From contig NZ_FOLE01000004.1 of the NCBI RefSeq assembly GCF_900112255.1, positions 275,819 through 321,912 on the forward strand: a stretch of 46,094 bases of DNA, in the 5' to 3' direction. Origin of the DNA: Flexibacter flexilis DSM 6793 (GTDB lineage: Bacteria > Bacteroidota > Bacteroidia > Cytophagales > Flexibacteraceae). Both the position numbers and the translations under genes were made by a program. Below, piece after piece: positions 1 through 8,396 of this stretch. A model generated the notes under the pieces. That model ran no database searches, was not told where the DNA came from, and was given only the letters and a program-made list of their open reading frames with translations. Position 1 is the stretch's first letter. Each line of letters begins with the position of its first letter.

Positions 1-338
1 TTCCATGTTAGCGTTTCACTATCTACAAAAACAGGCTTGGCTTTCTCGTACAAAATCGGGTTGGCTGATGCCGCAAATGTAAAAGTGGAGCAAATTACCG
101 TGTCATTTTCTTTTATTTCTAAGGCTTTGATGGCCAAATGAATAGCCCCAGTACAAGAAGAAAGTGCTACCACATTTTGACCTAATTTTGCTGCCAATTT
201 TTCTTCAAAAATACCGACATTTTGATACGCTGTAGCCATGCCCGAACGCTCAAATAACGAAGAAATATATTCAATATCTGAAGACTCAAAATGCGGCTGC
301 GACAACCAAATACGTGTAGGATTTTTTGCTTTAGACAC
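1..338 (-). CDS. DegT/DnrJ/EryC1-family PLP aminotransferase, N-terminal part
   Basis: The reading frame leaves the window at its left edge, so only about the first 112 residues are present. The segment VALSSCTGAIHLAIKALEI followed by a TFTFAASANPI stretch is the typical PLP-cofactor region of the DegT/DnrJ/EryC1/StrS sugar-nucleotide aminotransferases, which convert keto-sugars to amino-sugars for surface polysaccharide or glycan synthesis. An in-frame TAA lies directly upstream of the GTG at 336-338, so GTG is the earliest possible start; the next candidate is an ATG 34 codons further in. It is followed upstream by a sugar nucleotidyltransferase on the same strand, which fits a polysaccharide locus. 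Substrate cannot be told from the fragment. Confidence 0.85.
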   Translation of the reverse strand, partial: MSKAKNPTRIWLSQPHFESSDIEYISSLFERSGMATAYQNVGIFEEKLAAKLGQNVVALSSCTGAIHLAIKALEIKENDTVICSTFTFAASANPILYEKAKPVFVDSETLTW

Positions 339-418
339 TTAAATATAATGTTGGAATATTTGCGTAAAAAAAATATGGTTGCAAATATACTAAAACATTA
401 TATGAATGCGCCCAAAAA

Positions 419-460
419 GAAAAAGACCGCACAAAAGCCTTAGCCTGTACGGTCTTTTTT
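419..460 (-). terminator. Rho-independent terminator
   Basis: The arms AAAGACCG and CGGTCTTT enclose about 20 bases, with T runs on both sides, so it can work in both directions. It lies just beyond the stop of the leftward nucleotidyltransferase gene and before the leftward aminotransferase gene, which argues that those two are separate transcripts. Confidence 0.75.
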
Positions 461-481
461 TATTTAAAGAAATTAAAAATA

Positions 482-1486
482 TTATTGAGTAATGTGATTG
501 TAATCACCAACACTCAAATCCAAAGAGCGGCCTTCAAAGCCTGCATGGTTGCCGAGCATTGAGTTTGCCACGTTCGCGTTTTTAATTTTGCTGTGTTCCT
601 GTACAATCGTGTTGCGAACCACCGAGTTGGTAACATGTGTTCCGTTACCGATAGACACGTGAGGACCAACTACGCTATTTTCTATCTTAACATTTTCGCC
701 AATAAATACGGGCGGAATAATCACGGAATTAACCACCGAAGCCGAATCCGCTACCAGTTTCGTGTCTTTGATGTATTCCAAATAACGTTGGTTGGTGAAA
801 ACCGTAGAATCTTTGTTGCCGCAGTCGAGCCACTCAGTTACTTGACCTGGTACGAATACCATGCCTTTTTGTTTCATGTTCTCCAGCGCATTAGTGAGTT
901 GATACTCACCTTTTTCCATAACGTCATTGTCTAGCAAATATTGAAGTTCTTGGCGCAAATATTCGCCATCATTGAAGTAGTAAATGCCGATAATAGCCAA
1001 GTCCGAAACGAATGTTTCGGGTTTTTCTACAAAATCCGTAATTTGGTTTTGAGCGTTAAGTTTCACCACGCCAAACGGACGCGGATCTTCTACGCGTTGC
1101 ACCCAAATCGTGTTGTCTTTTTTGCCAGCGAGCGTAAAATCTGCTTTGAAAAGCGTATCAGCAAAGGCCACAACCAAATTTCCTGAAAGAGATGGTGTTG
1201 CACACAGAATAGCGTGCGCCGTGCCCAAGGCTTTTTCTTGGTAATAAATACTTCCTTTTGCGCCAACTGATTCGGCTATTTTCAGTAATTGTTTTTCTAC
1301 TTCTTGGCCAAAATGCCCAATAATAAAGGCCACTTCTTCCACAGGTTCGCCGCAAACTTTGGCAATATCTTCTACTAAGCGTTGCACGATAGGTTTGCCA
1401 GCTATCGGAATAAGAGGTTTCGGAACTGTAAGAGTATGTGGGCGCATACGTTTGCCCATGCCTGCCATTGGTACTATAATTTTCAT
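482..1486 (-). CDS. Sugar-1-phosphate nucleotidyltransferase (RmlA/GlmU-like)
   Basis: A 334-residue protein of the nucleotidyltransferase family that couples a sugar-1-phosphate to an NTP to give an NDP-sugar and pyrophosphate. The N-terminal signature MAGMGKRMRPHT followed by PKPLIPIAGKP (residues 7-32) is the nucleotide-binding loop and the catalytic lysine region. Around residues 105-112 the FADTLF segment matches the metal-binding Asp position. The C-terminal part, from about 250, has hexapeptide-like repeats (IENSVVGPHVSIGNGTHV), a left-handed beta helix as in GlmU or long RmlA homologues. Start ATG is preceded by a non-coding gap. Sugar and base specificity (dTDP-glucose, UDP-GlcNAc or other) cannot be assigned from sequence alone. 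Confidence 0.9.
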   Translation of the reverse strand: MKIIVPMAGMGKRMRPHTLTVPKPLIPIAGKPIVQRLVEDIAKVCGEPVEEVAFIIGHFGQEVEKQLLKIAESVGAKGSIYYQEKALGTAHAILCATPSLSGNLVVAFADTLFKADFTLAGKKDNTIWVQRVEDPRPFGVVKLNAQNQITDFVEKPETFVSDLAIIGIYYFNDGEYLRQELQYLLDNDVMEKGEYQLTNALENMKQKGMVFVPGQVTEWLDCGNKDSTVFTNQRYLEYIKDTKLVADSASVVNSVIIPPVFIGENVKIENSVVGPHVSIGNGTHVTNSVVRNTIVQEHSKIKNANVANSMLGNHAGFEGRSLDLSVGDYNHITQ

Positions 1487-1655
1487 AGCGAATGGTGTTT
1501 CTTTTTGGATTAAAGTTTTAATGATACCGCAAGATAACGCTCGCGCAATGCACCGAGAGTTAAATTTTTATAGGAAAAATTTGCAGGCGTAAGGTATAAA
1601 AAAAGCCATACAGCACAAAATTTTAATTTTTATTACTTCAAAAATACTTGCTTAC

Positions 1656-2390
1656 TTATATTTTTTGAGCAATAAAAATCATACGCTCCGAGCCATTGGC
1701 ATCATAAGCCGAAAGGTCGTAGCCGCCAAGCACTTCTTTTAGTTTTAGCCCTGCGGCGGCGAAATAACGCTCAAAATCTGAGGGTAAAATAATTTTTACT
1801 TTTTCTTGAAAAAACTGGGCTTGCCCGTTACTGTCTGTAAAGCGTATATCTTTGAGAATAAAGCCATTTTCGGCACGCCGCTCAATCTGAAAAGTAGTGT
1901 TACCAACTGTTTTAGTTTCTTGCACCACCAAATTAGCCAACACTTTAGGCGTATTCATAAAGTCGATGAGCAATGTTCCGTTGGGGCGTAGCGTTTGAGC
2001 AAAAGCGTTCATGGCTTCTTGGTTTTCCGCATCACTCTCGAAGTACCCGAAGCTGGTAAACAAGTTCAGTACAAAGGCAAAATAATTAGGTTTATAAACT
2101 TGGCGCATGTCATGTACGGCAAAATGCAGTCGGTCGTTGGCGTGTTGTGTCGCCGCTGCGATGCTGTTAGGCGAAAGATCTATACCTTCCACCCAATACC
2201 CTAACTTATTGAGCTGTATAGCATAACGTCCTTTCCCACAAGCCAAATCCAGAATGGGAGCCTCTGCCGTAAAGTCTAATTTGCGGGTAAGGCTTTCCAC
2301 GAAATTGGCGGCTTCAGCCTCGTTACGATTGCCATAAAGTAAATGGTAATAAGAAGAATTAAACCATTTTTCAAACCAAAGTTCTTCCAT
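1656..2390 (-). CDS. Class I SAM-dependent methyltransferase
   Basis: A 244-residue cytosolic protein. Residues about 46-56 read ILDLACGKGRY, the glycine-rich motif I of Rossmann-type methyltransferases; VEGIDLSPNSI (about 68-78) supplies the acidic residue that binds the ribose of SAM; NLFTSFGYFE and LLIDFMN match motifs III-IV. Members of this group (Methyltransf_25-like) act on small molecules or unknown substrates, so no substrate is claimed. It stands alone, with about 170 bases to the sugar nucleotidyltransferase downstream and a divergent short secreted protein upstream. Confidence 0.85.
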   Translation of the reverse strand: MEELWFEKWFNSSYYHLLYGNRNEAEAANFVESLTRKLDFTAEAPILDLACGKGRYAIQLNKLGYWVEGIDLSPNSIAAATQHANDRLHFAVHDMRQVYKPNYFAFVLNLFTSFGYFESDAENQEAMNAFAQTLRPNGTLLIDFMNTPKVLANLVVQETKTVGNTTFQIERRAENGFILKDIRFTDSNGQAQFFQEKVKIILPSDFERYFAAAGLKLKEVLGGYDLSAYDANGSERMIFIAQKI

Positions 2391-2576
2391 AAAAAGTGTT
2401 TATTAAAAAGTGTTTTTGTAAAGCAAAATGCCGTTTTGGACTCAAACGTAGTAAGAGTAACAATACTTAGAAAAAAAATATTTCATAAACCTTCTAATTT
2501 TTTTGCAAAAATGGTATATTCGCAACTTCAATAATACCCTCTATACTTATTTTCTTACTTTTAGCGTTCTAAGCCT

Positions 2577-2963
2577 ATGAAATCATTGCTAACTTTTGTA
2601 TTTGTATTGAGTGCTACACTCGCTTGGGCGGGCGTAAATACCGCGTGTTCGTCGGCGCAGGCTCAGCAGCCTTCGCAAACGTCTAAGCAATCTAAGCAAG
2701 TGTTGGCCTGCGCTCCTGCGCTCAAGGCTACCAAGGTGCAAAAAGAAAAGGGAAATGATAAAACTAAAAATAATGTGGAGGTAGCCCCAGTAGCCAACGA
2801 AAAACCTTTGGAATTTGAAATTCCAGAATTGCCAGTTCCTGCGGAAGCCAAACCACAAAAAAAACAGACTAGGAAATCACAACAACCTTCTATACTTCCA
2901 TTGATGATGTGTTCGCCAGCCTTACTTAATAGGCTTTACACAGAAAAACCATCAGAAGGGTAA
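2577..2963 (+). CDS. Small secreted or lipoprotein-like hypothetical protein
   Basis: 128 residues, not recognised as a known family. The first 23 residues form a hydrophobic signal sequence; a cysteine at residue 24 within VNTACSSAQAQ could be a lipobox cysteine, although the preceding residues are not ideal. The remainder is low-complexity: Gln/Ser/Lys-rich, then Pro/Glu/Lys-rich, with no folded domain that I can see. It is most likely an exported or envelope-attached peptide. It faces away from the methyltransferase and precedes tRNA-Asp. Confidence 0.6.
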   Translation: MKSLLTFVFVLSATLAWAGVNTACSSAQAQQPSQTSKQSKQVLACAPALKATKVQKEKGNDKTKNNVEVAPVANEKPLEFEIPELPVPAEAKPQKKQTRKSQQPSILPLMMCSPALLNRLYTEKPSEG

Positions 2964-3025
2964 GTATTTGAAAATCTGTTAATTATTTTATAGTTTAAAA
3001 TTTTTTTCAAAAAAAAGCTATAAAA

Positions 3026-3057
3026 TTTGCATTTTTAAAAAAATAGACCTAGTTTTG
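3026..3057 (+). promoter_or_regulatory. Bacteroidota-type promoter of tRNA-Asp
   Basis: TTTG at 3026-3029 and TAGTTTTG (fits TAnnTTTG) at 3050-3057 are separated by 20 bases, the layout of the main sigma factor promoter in Bacteroidota. The predicted start point is some 20 bases before the mature tRNA end. Confidence 0.6.
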
Positions 3058-3083
3058 CACCGCGTTAAACAACTAACGCCAAC

Positions 3084-3157
3084 GGTTTGGTAGTTCAGTT
3101 GGTTAGAATGCCGCCCTGTCACGGCGGAGGTCGCGGGTTCGAGTCCCGTCCATACCG
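3084..3157 (+). tRNA. tRNA-Asp (GTC anticodon)
   Basis: A 74-base cloverleaf: D arm with AGTTCAGTTGGTTAGAAT, anticodon stem CCGCC/GGCGG around the GTC anticodon at 3118-3120, extra loop AGGTC, T arm GCGGGTTCGAGTCCCGT, discriminator G73. The 3' CCA is not encoded. The acceptor stem GGTTTGG / CCATACC pairs except for a U-U opposition at position 4:69. GTC, C38 and G73 agree with aspartate identity. Confidence 0.97.
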
Positions 3158-3159
3158 CA

Positions 3160-3194
3160 AAAAAAGCCTAACTCTTTTAGAATTAGGCTTTTTT
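3160..3194 (+). terminator. Terminator of tRNA-Asp
   Basis: The arms AAAAAGCCTAA and TTAGGCTTTTTT flank a 10-base loop directly after the tRNA, ending in a T run. A strong intrinsic terminator in the tRNA direction. Confidence 0.9.
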
Positions 3195-3312
3195 GTTTAC
3201 GCTTTTAACCAGCTTCTCTAATCTGTTTTTATATTAATACCGCGCTGTGCTTCATTTTATTTGGCGTAAATAAAAATCCACCTTTTCTCAGCAAATATCA
3301 CCATCAGCAAAA

Positions 3313-3374
3313 ACTAATGTGTTGGGGTATTTGCAAGTATAGGCTCGGCAAGCAGATACCCCGAATACGTTAGT
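3313..3374 (-). terminator. Long imperfect hairpin downstream of the TonB receptor gene
   Basis: Nested arms ACTAATG/CGTTAGT (outer), GGGGTAT/ATACCCC (7 bp perfect) and TTGC/GCAA form an extended bulged hairpin. On the minus strand it is followed by a TTTTT run, so it probably terminates the receptor transcript, but its nested bulged layout is also reminiscent of folded recombination sites. Confidence 0.5.
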
Positions 3375-3378
3375 GGTT

Positions 3379-5718
3379 TTAAAACTCAATTTTATAGCTT
3401 AAACTCGGCACTACCGTCACGCTGGCATCTTTGTCGATTCGGCTTTCTTTCAGATTGTATTTGTAGCCATAAAAATCGGGTTGGCCTGTCAGGTTCAGGA
3501 TTTTAAGTGAAATCTCGCGCGAACTTTTAGCTTTATTAATTTTATAATTCACGGTCAAATAAACGTTTAGCACTGAGGCCGACTGCTGCGAAAATGCTTT
3601 GGTTTCGTCATATACCACGTCTTGCATCTGCTCAGAAGCCAGTTGATTGATAGGCGAATAACGGTTGCCACCCTGATAGCCTACGCGACCATTTACACTC
3701 AAAAGATTCTGTTTGTTTTTGCCAACTTTCCATTCTTTGCCCATCAAAAAATTGAATACAAAATTGCGATTGAAACGTGTATCACGCCATACGCCGTCAC
3801 CGCCTTTGTATTTGGCCGCAAACACCGAAGCCGTCAGCAAATAGTAATAACCATTGGAAATGAATTTTTCCAGTGTAAAGTCTATGCCATAATTGCGGCC
3901 TTTGCCTGTGTTTTGGAGTTTTTCGGCAAAAAACCAATCATTTTGCATATTGATAAATGAAAATGAACTATCAGCCATCACGGGCACATCGTAAAGTTCC
4001 TGCAAATAAGGCTCTACGCGCAAATGCAGCAGCGGCGAAATCGTGTAATCATAGCTCAACACAAAATGATGTGCTTTGGTAAAATCCAAGTCTTTGTTCA
4101 CGGCTTTTTCGCCTGTGGCCAACGAATTATTGAAGTAATAATTAATTTTCTCTAAGCGGCTGTGCAGTCCATACGCTATGCCAACAGCCTGATTTTCATT
4201 CAGTTTTTGTTTAAAACCAAGTCGCGGCTCTACGGTGTAATGCTTGTTGAGCGTAAATTGTTGGGCGTTAATACCTGCGTTCATGGTTAGGCTTGGGGTC
4301 AAATCTATCGCCGAACTGCTGTAGGCCGACACCACCGAACTAAAACCGTCGGTATTGACAATTTCGGTAGGCGACTGCTCGGCAGCTAATGACTTATTCA
4401 ACAACATGCGATACGTCATTCCCGTCAGCAAAATCCCTGTTTTGTTGGTGTGTCTAGGGCTGATTTTTTTATTCACAAAAGCCGACACAATGTAGTTTTG
4501 GTTGGTGGCCGAAATCTTGCTGTAAGGCTGCAAAACACGTTCGCGGTTAAGAGCTTGCGTATTCCAGAGGTTATCGGTAATGGTGGTGGCCAGCGTGATG
4601 CTCACATAAGTATTTTGGTTGGGGAAAAATTTGTGATTGAAGCCCGCCGCACCCGTGTACTGTGTGATGTCGTTTTGTTGTTTGTCTTCTTTGTAAACCC
4701 ATTTGGTGCTGTCGGTGCGTACTTTGGAGGTTGCGCCATCGCGCAGGCCAATTCCCCAAACCGAAAACACCCCAGCTTTTTGGGTTGGAAAATGAAGTTT
4801 GAAAGAAAGGTCTTGATATTTGATACTGCCCGCATCTTGTGGCAATAGCGGCGCAAGCAGTGCCAGCGTAGAATTTCGGTAGTTGAACAGGTACGACGAT
4901 TGGCAGCCTCTTCGGAATGCACCTTCCGAAGAAGCATCTATGCCAATCACTCCAACCTGAAAAGTGTGTTCGCGGTGCATATTGTTGCCTTTGCGCATCG
5001 AAATATCAAAAACACCCGATAGCGCATTGTTGTATTCGGCAGGGAAAGCCCCCGTCGAGAAATCAGAATTGGCCAGCATTTGGCTACTCAGCCCTGTGAG
5101 TACGCCGCCGCCAAAAGTTTTGAGGTCGCCAAAATGGTTAGGGTTCGGTATTTCCACCCCTTCCATTTTCCATTGCAAATATTTGGGCGCGTTACCGCGT
5201 ACAATGATGCCATTAATGTCGGTGTTGCCAGCCACCCCCGCAAAAGCAGAAGCCAAACGCGCAGGGTCGTCAAAACCGCCTGCATAGCGTTTAGCTTCCT
5301 CCACGCTCAACATTCTGGCGCTAACCGTTGCCATTGAGTTGAGTGCTTGACCTTTATTGATATGGGGTGTGATAATCACGTCACCGAGCGTCTGGGCGGC
5401 TTCCTTCATGCCTACGTTCACAATAGCCTGCTTTGCCGAAATGACAAGTAACTCACGCACAATAGTTTCCTCATAGCCTAAAAACGAGGCTTTAAGGTCA
5501 TAACGACCCACTGGAACATTAGCAATCAGGAAGTTACCCTCCGCGTCGGTTGTCGTGCCCAGTAGCGGCGTAGTGTTCAGCAAAACCACATTAGCGAACG
5601 CAATCGGCGCATTAGAGGCTTTGTCTTGCACCACGCCGCGCACCGTCTGGGACAGTTGGGCAGATGATGATAGATGATTTAATAAAATAAAGAGATAGCA
5701 AAAGAAAATTCGTTTCAT
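3379..5718 (-). CDS. TonB-dependent outer membrane receptor with carboxypeptidase-regulatory-like domain
   Basis: 779 residues from the ATG at 5716-5718. An in-frame TTG nine codons earlier is less likely because the signal peptide MKRIFFCYLFILLNHLSSSA begins at the ATG. Mature residues about 22-105 form a CarboxypepD_reg-like beta-sandwich (VRGVVQDKASNAPIAFANV), followed by a plug domain (about 115-225, with VRGNAPKYLQWKMEGVEIP) and a 22-strand-type barrel ending in a terminal aromatic residue (YKIEF). Such receptors import large or scarce substrates using TonB-ExbBD energy. There is no adjacent SusD gene, so it is not a classic glycan SusCD pair; a metal, vitamin or peptide ligand is possible. 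Ends just after a PAS-LuxR regulator gene on the same strand. Confidence 0.92.
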   Translation of the reverse strand: MKRIFFCYLFILLNHLSSSAQLSQTVRGVVQDKASNAPIAFANVVLLNTTPLLGTTTDAEGNFLIANVPVGRYDLKASFLGYEETIVRELLVISAKQAIVNVGMKEAAQTLGDVIITPHINKGQALNSMATVSARMLSVEEAKRYAGGFDDPARLASAFAGVAGNTDINGIIVRGNAPKYLQWKMEGVEIPNPNHFGDLKTFGGGVLTGLSSQMLANSDFSTGAFPAEYNNALSGVFDISMRKGNNMHREHTFQVGVIGIDASSEGAFRRGCQSSYLFNYRNSTLALLAPLLPQDAGSIKYQDLSFKLHFPTQKAGVFSVWGIGLRDGATSKVRTDSTKWVYKEDKQQNDITQYTGAAGFNHKFFPNQNTYVSITLATTITDNLWNTQALNRERVLQPYSKISATNQNYIVSAFVNKKISPRHTNKTGILLTGMTYRMLLNKSLAAEQSPTEIVNTDGFSSVVSAYSSSAIDLTPSLTMNAGINAQQFTLNKHYTVEPRLGFKQKLNENQAVGIAYGLHSRLEKINYYFNNSLATGEKAVNKDLDFTKAHHFVLSYDYTISPLLHLRVEPYLQELYDVPVMADSSFSFINMQNDWFFAEKLQNTGKGRNYGIDFTLEKFISNGYYYLLTASVFAAKYKGGDGVWRDTRFNRNFVFNFLMGKEWKVGKNKQNLLSVNGRVGYQGGNRYSPINQLASEQMQDVVYDETKAFSQQSASVLNVYLTVNYKINKAKSSREISLKILNLTGQPDFYGYKYNLKESRIDKDASVTVVPSLSYKIEF

Positions 5719-5793
5719 TATTGTTTGATGATTTAGACAATGCAAAATTGAGTCTAAACCACGCGCCCCGCAATACTGATTTATCAGTATTTT

Positions 5794-6564
5794 TTAGTCA
5801 ATGAGTCCGAATTTTCCCGCAAATTCGACGGCCTCGAAAGAGTTGTTCGCGCCTAACTTCTCCAGCAAGCGTTGGCGGTGTGTATTCACGGTATGAATGC
5901 TGATAGAAAGTTTGTCGGCGATGTGTTTGCTCAAAAGTCCTTGTTTTACCAATTTCAGAATCTCCACTTCGCGGCGCGTGAGCTCTAAGGTTGGCTTTTG
6001 GGTTTCTTCAAACGGAATAAAATCCCCCGTCTTAAAATTCAGGAATTGACTTCGGGCAGGGCTGTTTTCATCTTGGTTGGGCGAAATGTCTATCACGCTC
6101 ATCATCAACCAAATCTGGCCAGTTTTGTCCAGTTCCAAAATTTGATATTGCTCCACAAGCCTAATGTATTGGTTGTCGGCATTGAGCATTCGGTACTCGT
6201 GTATGACCTTGTGGCTGAGCTTGTCTTCTTGGGTAAAGGCATTAAATATTTTTAAGAAAGAGATTCCATTTTGCCCCAATTTAAGATTGTCTTCTGGATG
6301 TATTTTCGATTCAAAAAACTGATAATCAATATTTTGCGAATCCTTTAGCTCATAGCCCAACAGTTTGGCAAAATTGGGTTCGTAGAATGCAATTTGCGTT
6401 TTGGCTAAGTCAAAAATATGAATGCCCGAATTGCCGATTTCCGACAAAACCTTGAGCCTTTCGATGTGTTTGGGCAAAACCGTATAATCTAAGTTTTCGT
6501 CCTGAAACTTAAATTCCATCAAAAATTGAAAAAAAATCTTTTGAAGGTGGTTCAACTCTGCCAT
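5794..6564 (-). CDS. LuxR-family transcription regulator with PAS-like sensor domain
   Basis: 256 residues. The C-terminal 60 residues (LTRREVEILKLVKQGLLSKH to KLGANNSFEAV) are a GerE/LuxR helix-turn-helix, including the typical TREVEIL start and HTVNTHRQRLLEKL recognition helix. Residues about 45-155 resemble a PAS domain (IHIFDLAKTQIAFYEPNFAKL, FFESKIHPED), a form common in Bacteroidota one-component regulators. No receiver domain is present, so it likely senses a small molecule or redox state directly. It is 75 bases upstream of the TonB receptor in the same direction and may control it, which is inference. Confidence 0.88.
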   Translation of the reverse strand: MAELNHLQKIFFQFLMEFKFQDENLDYTVLPKHIERLKVLSEIGNSGIHIFDLAKTQIAFYEPNFAKLLGYELKDSQNIDYQFFESKIHPEDNLKLGQNGISFLKIFNAFTQEDKLSHKVIHEYRMLNADNQYIRLVEQYQILELDKTGQIWLMMSVIDISPNQDENSPARSQFLNFKTGDFIPFEETQKPTLELTRREVEILKLVKQGLLSKHIADKLSISIHTVNTHRQRLLEKLGANNSFEAVEFAGKFGLID

Positions 6565-6653
6565 ATTTTTTTGAAAAGTGCGTCAAATGATAAATTCTAG
6601 CGTACTCATTTCACAAATGTAACAAAGTAAACTAAATGACCTTGCGCTATACA

Positions 6654-6685
6654 TTGGTAAAGTATGCACTCAAATCATATATTTG
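6654..6685 (+). promoter_or_regulatory. Candidate promoter for the secreted protein at 6783
   Basis: TTG at 6654-6656 and a perfect TAnnTTTG element (TATATTTG) at 6678-6685 with 21 bases between. It points at the rightward gene and would leave a leader of roughly 90 bases. Confidence 0.45.
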
Positions 6686-6782
6686 TTCTACCTTATCACA
6701 TTCTGCCGTAGTAAGCCAATCAACCACAAACACACAGCACATTTACGAACTAACTAATCCATTGTTTTAAAAACTATTTTTT

Positions 6783-8381
6783 ATGTTTAAACTTTTGCTC
6801 CGCAGCCTTTTGCTTATTTGGCTGGCCAGTCCCCTGCTTTTTGCCCAAAAACTCGAAAAACAACAATCCTTCACACTCAAAACACCGTTTACAGAACCCG
6901 ACAACAGTCGTAAAATTCTGCCGCTTTCCGACCCCAATACGTTTGTGGCACTCTCCAAAGTGATTCATAACCAAAGTAACTATGGCGCAACTTACAGTTT
7001 GGAACGCTGGGACACCGAATTACAAAAACAATGGGCAACCGACTGGACTATTTCCGAAAATGAAGAACCTTTAGAGCTTTTCGAGAACAAGGCGCAAGCC
7101 CAAATCTATTTGTTTTCGTTGCTGCACCAGCCCAAGCAGCGCAAAGCATCCGTAAAAGTATATGCTTACGGTGCCGCTAACGGAACATTACAAAAAAGTA
7201 TGGTGCTGGATTCGGTGATTGTCGGGGCGTGGAAAGATACTGCGGCCAAAGCAACCGTTAAAGAAACGCTGCTCGACCACATAGCCGCCTTTGCGCGTCC
7301 GCGTTTCATGCCCCAACACGACTACCGCTACACGTTTGCCGCCTCGCCCGATGGCGCGAAGCTGTTGTTTTATCTCTATGATTATAGCCTGAGCAAACTA
7401 CACGTCCGATACGCCGTTTTCAATACTAAAAACCTTGAAAAACAAAGCGTTGGATTAGTGGGATTGGATGAAATGCACGTAAATTTTGGGGTTTATCTCA
7501 ACAACAAAGGCGAACTTTTTATGCCTACCACTCAACCCAACACGGGGGCTGTGGTGATGTGGCGATACCAACCCGCCACCCACGATTTTTCTAAAATAGG
7601 CTTGCCTTTCAGCCAATACTCGCGCGACGATTTGAAGTTGCAAATCCTTTCGGACAATATTTGCAGCGTTTATGGAATGTTGCGCAACGATTCGGAAAAA
7701 ATGGTGGGGCTTTTTGCGGTGAATTTTGATTTTGGGAAAATGACTTATGATAAATCAGAGTACATCGAACTGAACGACGAGTTCCGCGCCTACGTGGACT
7801 CGCTGCGCAACACGATGGGACAAATGTACAAACACAACGAAGATTGGCGCAATTTTGAAATTACGCATTTGCTCCCAACGCCGCAAGGTGGCAGGCTTGT
7901 GCTTTTGGAAAAACGCGAACCATTCGAGAGCAATTACAAATACGCTGGGTTGCAGGCACGCAAAGCCCCAAAAGAAATCAAAGAAGAAACCAAAATATCG
8001 TTACGTTGCGAATCGGTTTGGGCAGTCAATTTTGATGCGAATAACAAACCTCTTTGGCAACAATATTTACCAAAATTCCAAAGCAACACGGCCAGCGACG
8101 GACTACAAACCATTTCGTTTGTTCCTCATATTCAGGGCGATAAACTTAAACTTTTGTACGCAACAGCCAAAGTACAAGGAGCTCCGCTCCTACTGCTCAA
8201 AATACAGCAATTAGACCTTGCCACAGGCCAAAATAGCAGTGTTATTTCTATGCCTAACGATAGCAAAATGACATTGGTGCGCCCTTTTGCGTTCTTCCTA
8301 CCAAACGGGAAACTTATTGCCGTAGGCCGCACGGGCATGCTTTCCAACCAATCTAATATTTACCGTTATACCGCCGAATAG
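6783..8381 (+). CDS. Secreted protein of unknown function
   Basis: 532 residues, no family recognised. The first 21 residues are a clear signal peptide (LLLRSLLLIWLASPLLFAQ), so the protein is exported to periplasm or surface. The rest is rich in alternating hydrophobic/aromatic beta-strand-like segments (YRYTFAASPDGAKLLFYLYD, LLKIQQLDLATGQNSSVI) compatible with a beta-propeller, but no repeat is regular enough to prove it. There is no C-terminal sorting (type IX) domain that I can see. Divergent from the PAS-LuxR gene and convergent with menE. Base composition resembles the neighbouring core genes. Confidence 0.8.
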   Translation: MFKLLLRSLLLIWLASPLLFAQKLEKQQSFTLKTPFTEPDNSRKILPLSDPNTFVALSKVIHNQSNYGATYSLERWDTELQKQWATDWTISENEEPLELFENKAQAQIYLFSLLHQPKQRKASVKVYAYGAANGTLQKSMVLDSVIVGAWKDTAAKATVKETLLDHIAAFARPRFMPQHDYRYTFAASPDGAKLLFYLYDYSLSKLHVRYAVFNTKNLEKQSVGLVGLDEMHVNFGVYLNNKGELFMPTTQPNTGAVVMWRYQPATHDFSKIGLPFSQYSRDDLKLQILSDNICSVYGMLRNDSEKMVGLFAVNFDFGKMTYDKSEYIELNDEFRAYVDSLRNTMGQMYKHNEDWRNFEITHLLPTPQGGRLVLLEKREPFESNYKYAGLQARKAPKEIKEETKISLRCESVWAVNFDANNKPLWQQYLPKFQSNTASDGLQTISFVPHIQGDKLKLLYATAKVQGAPLLLLKIQQLDLATGQNSSVISMPNDSKMTLVRPFAFFLPNGKLIAVGRTGMLSNQSNIYRYTAE

Positions 8382-8396
8382 TTTTCTAGGAAAAAT

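Noticed and set aside
593-1355. Plus- and minus-strand frames over the nucleotidyltransferase
   Set aside because: Low-complexity or compositional shadows of the real gene without start context or family features.
5719-5745. In-frame TTG extension of the TonB receptor start
   Set aside because: The signal peptide starts at the ATG at 5716-5718, so the extension would disrupt export.
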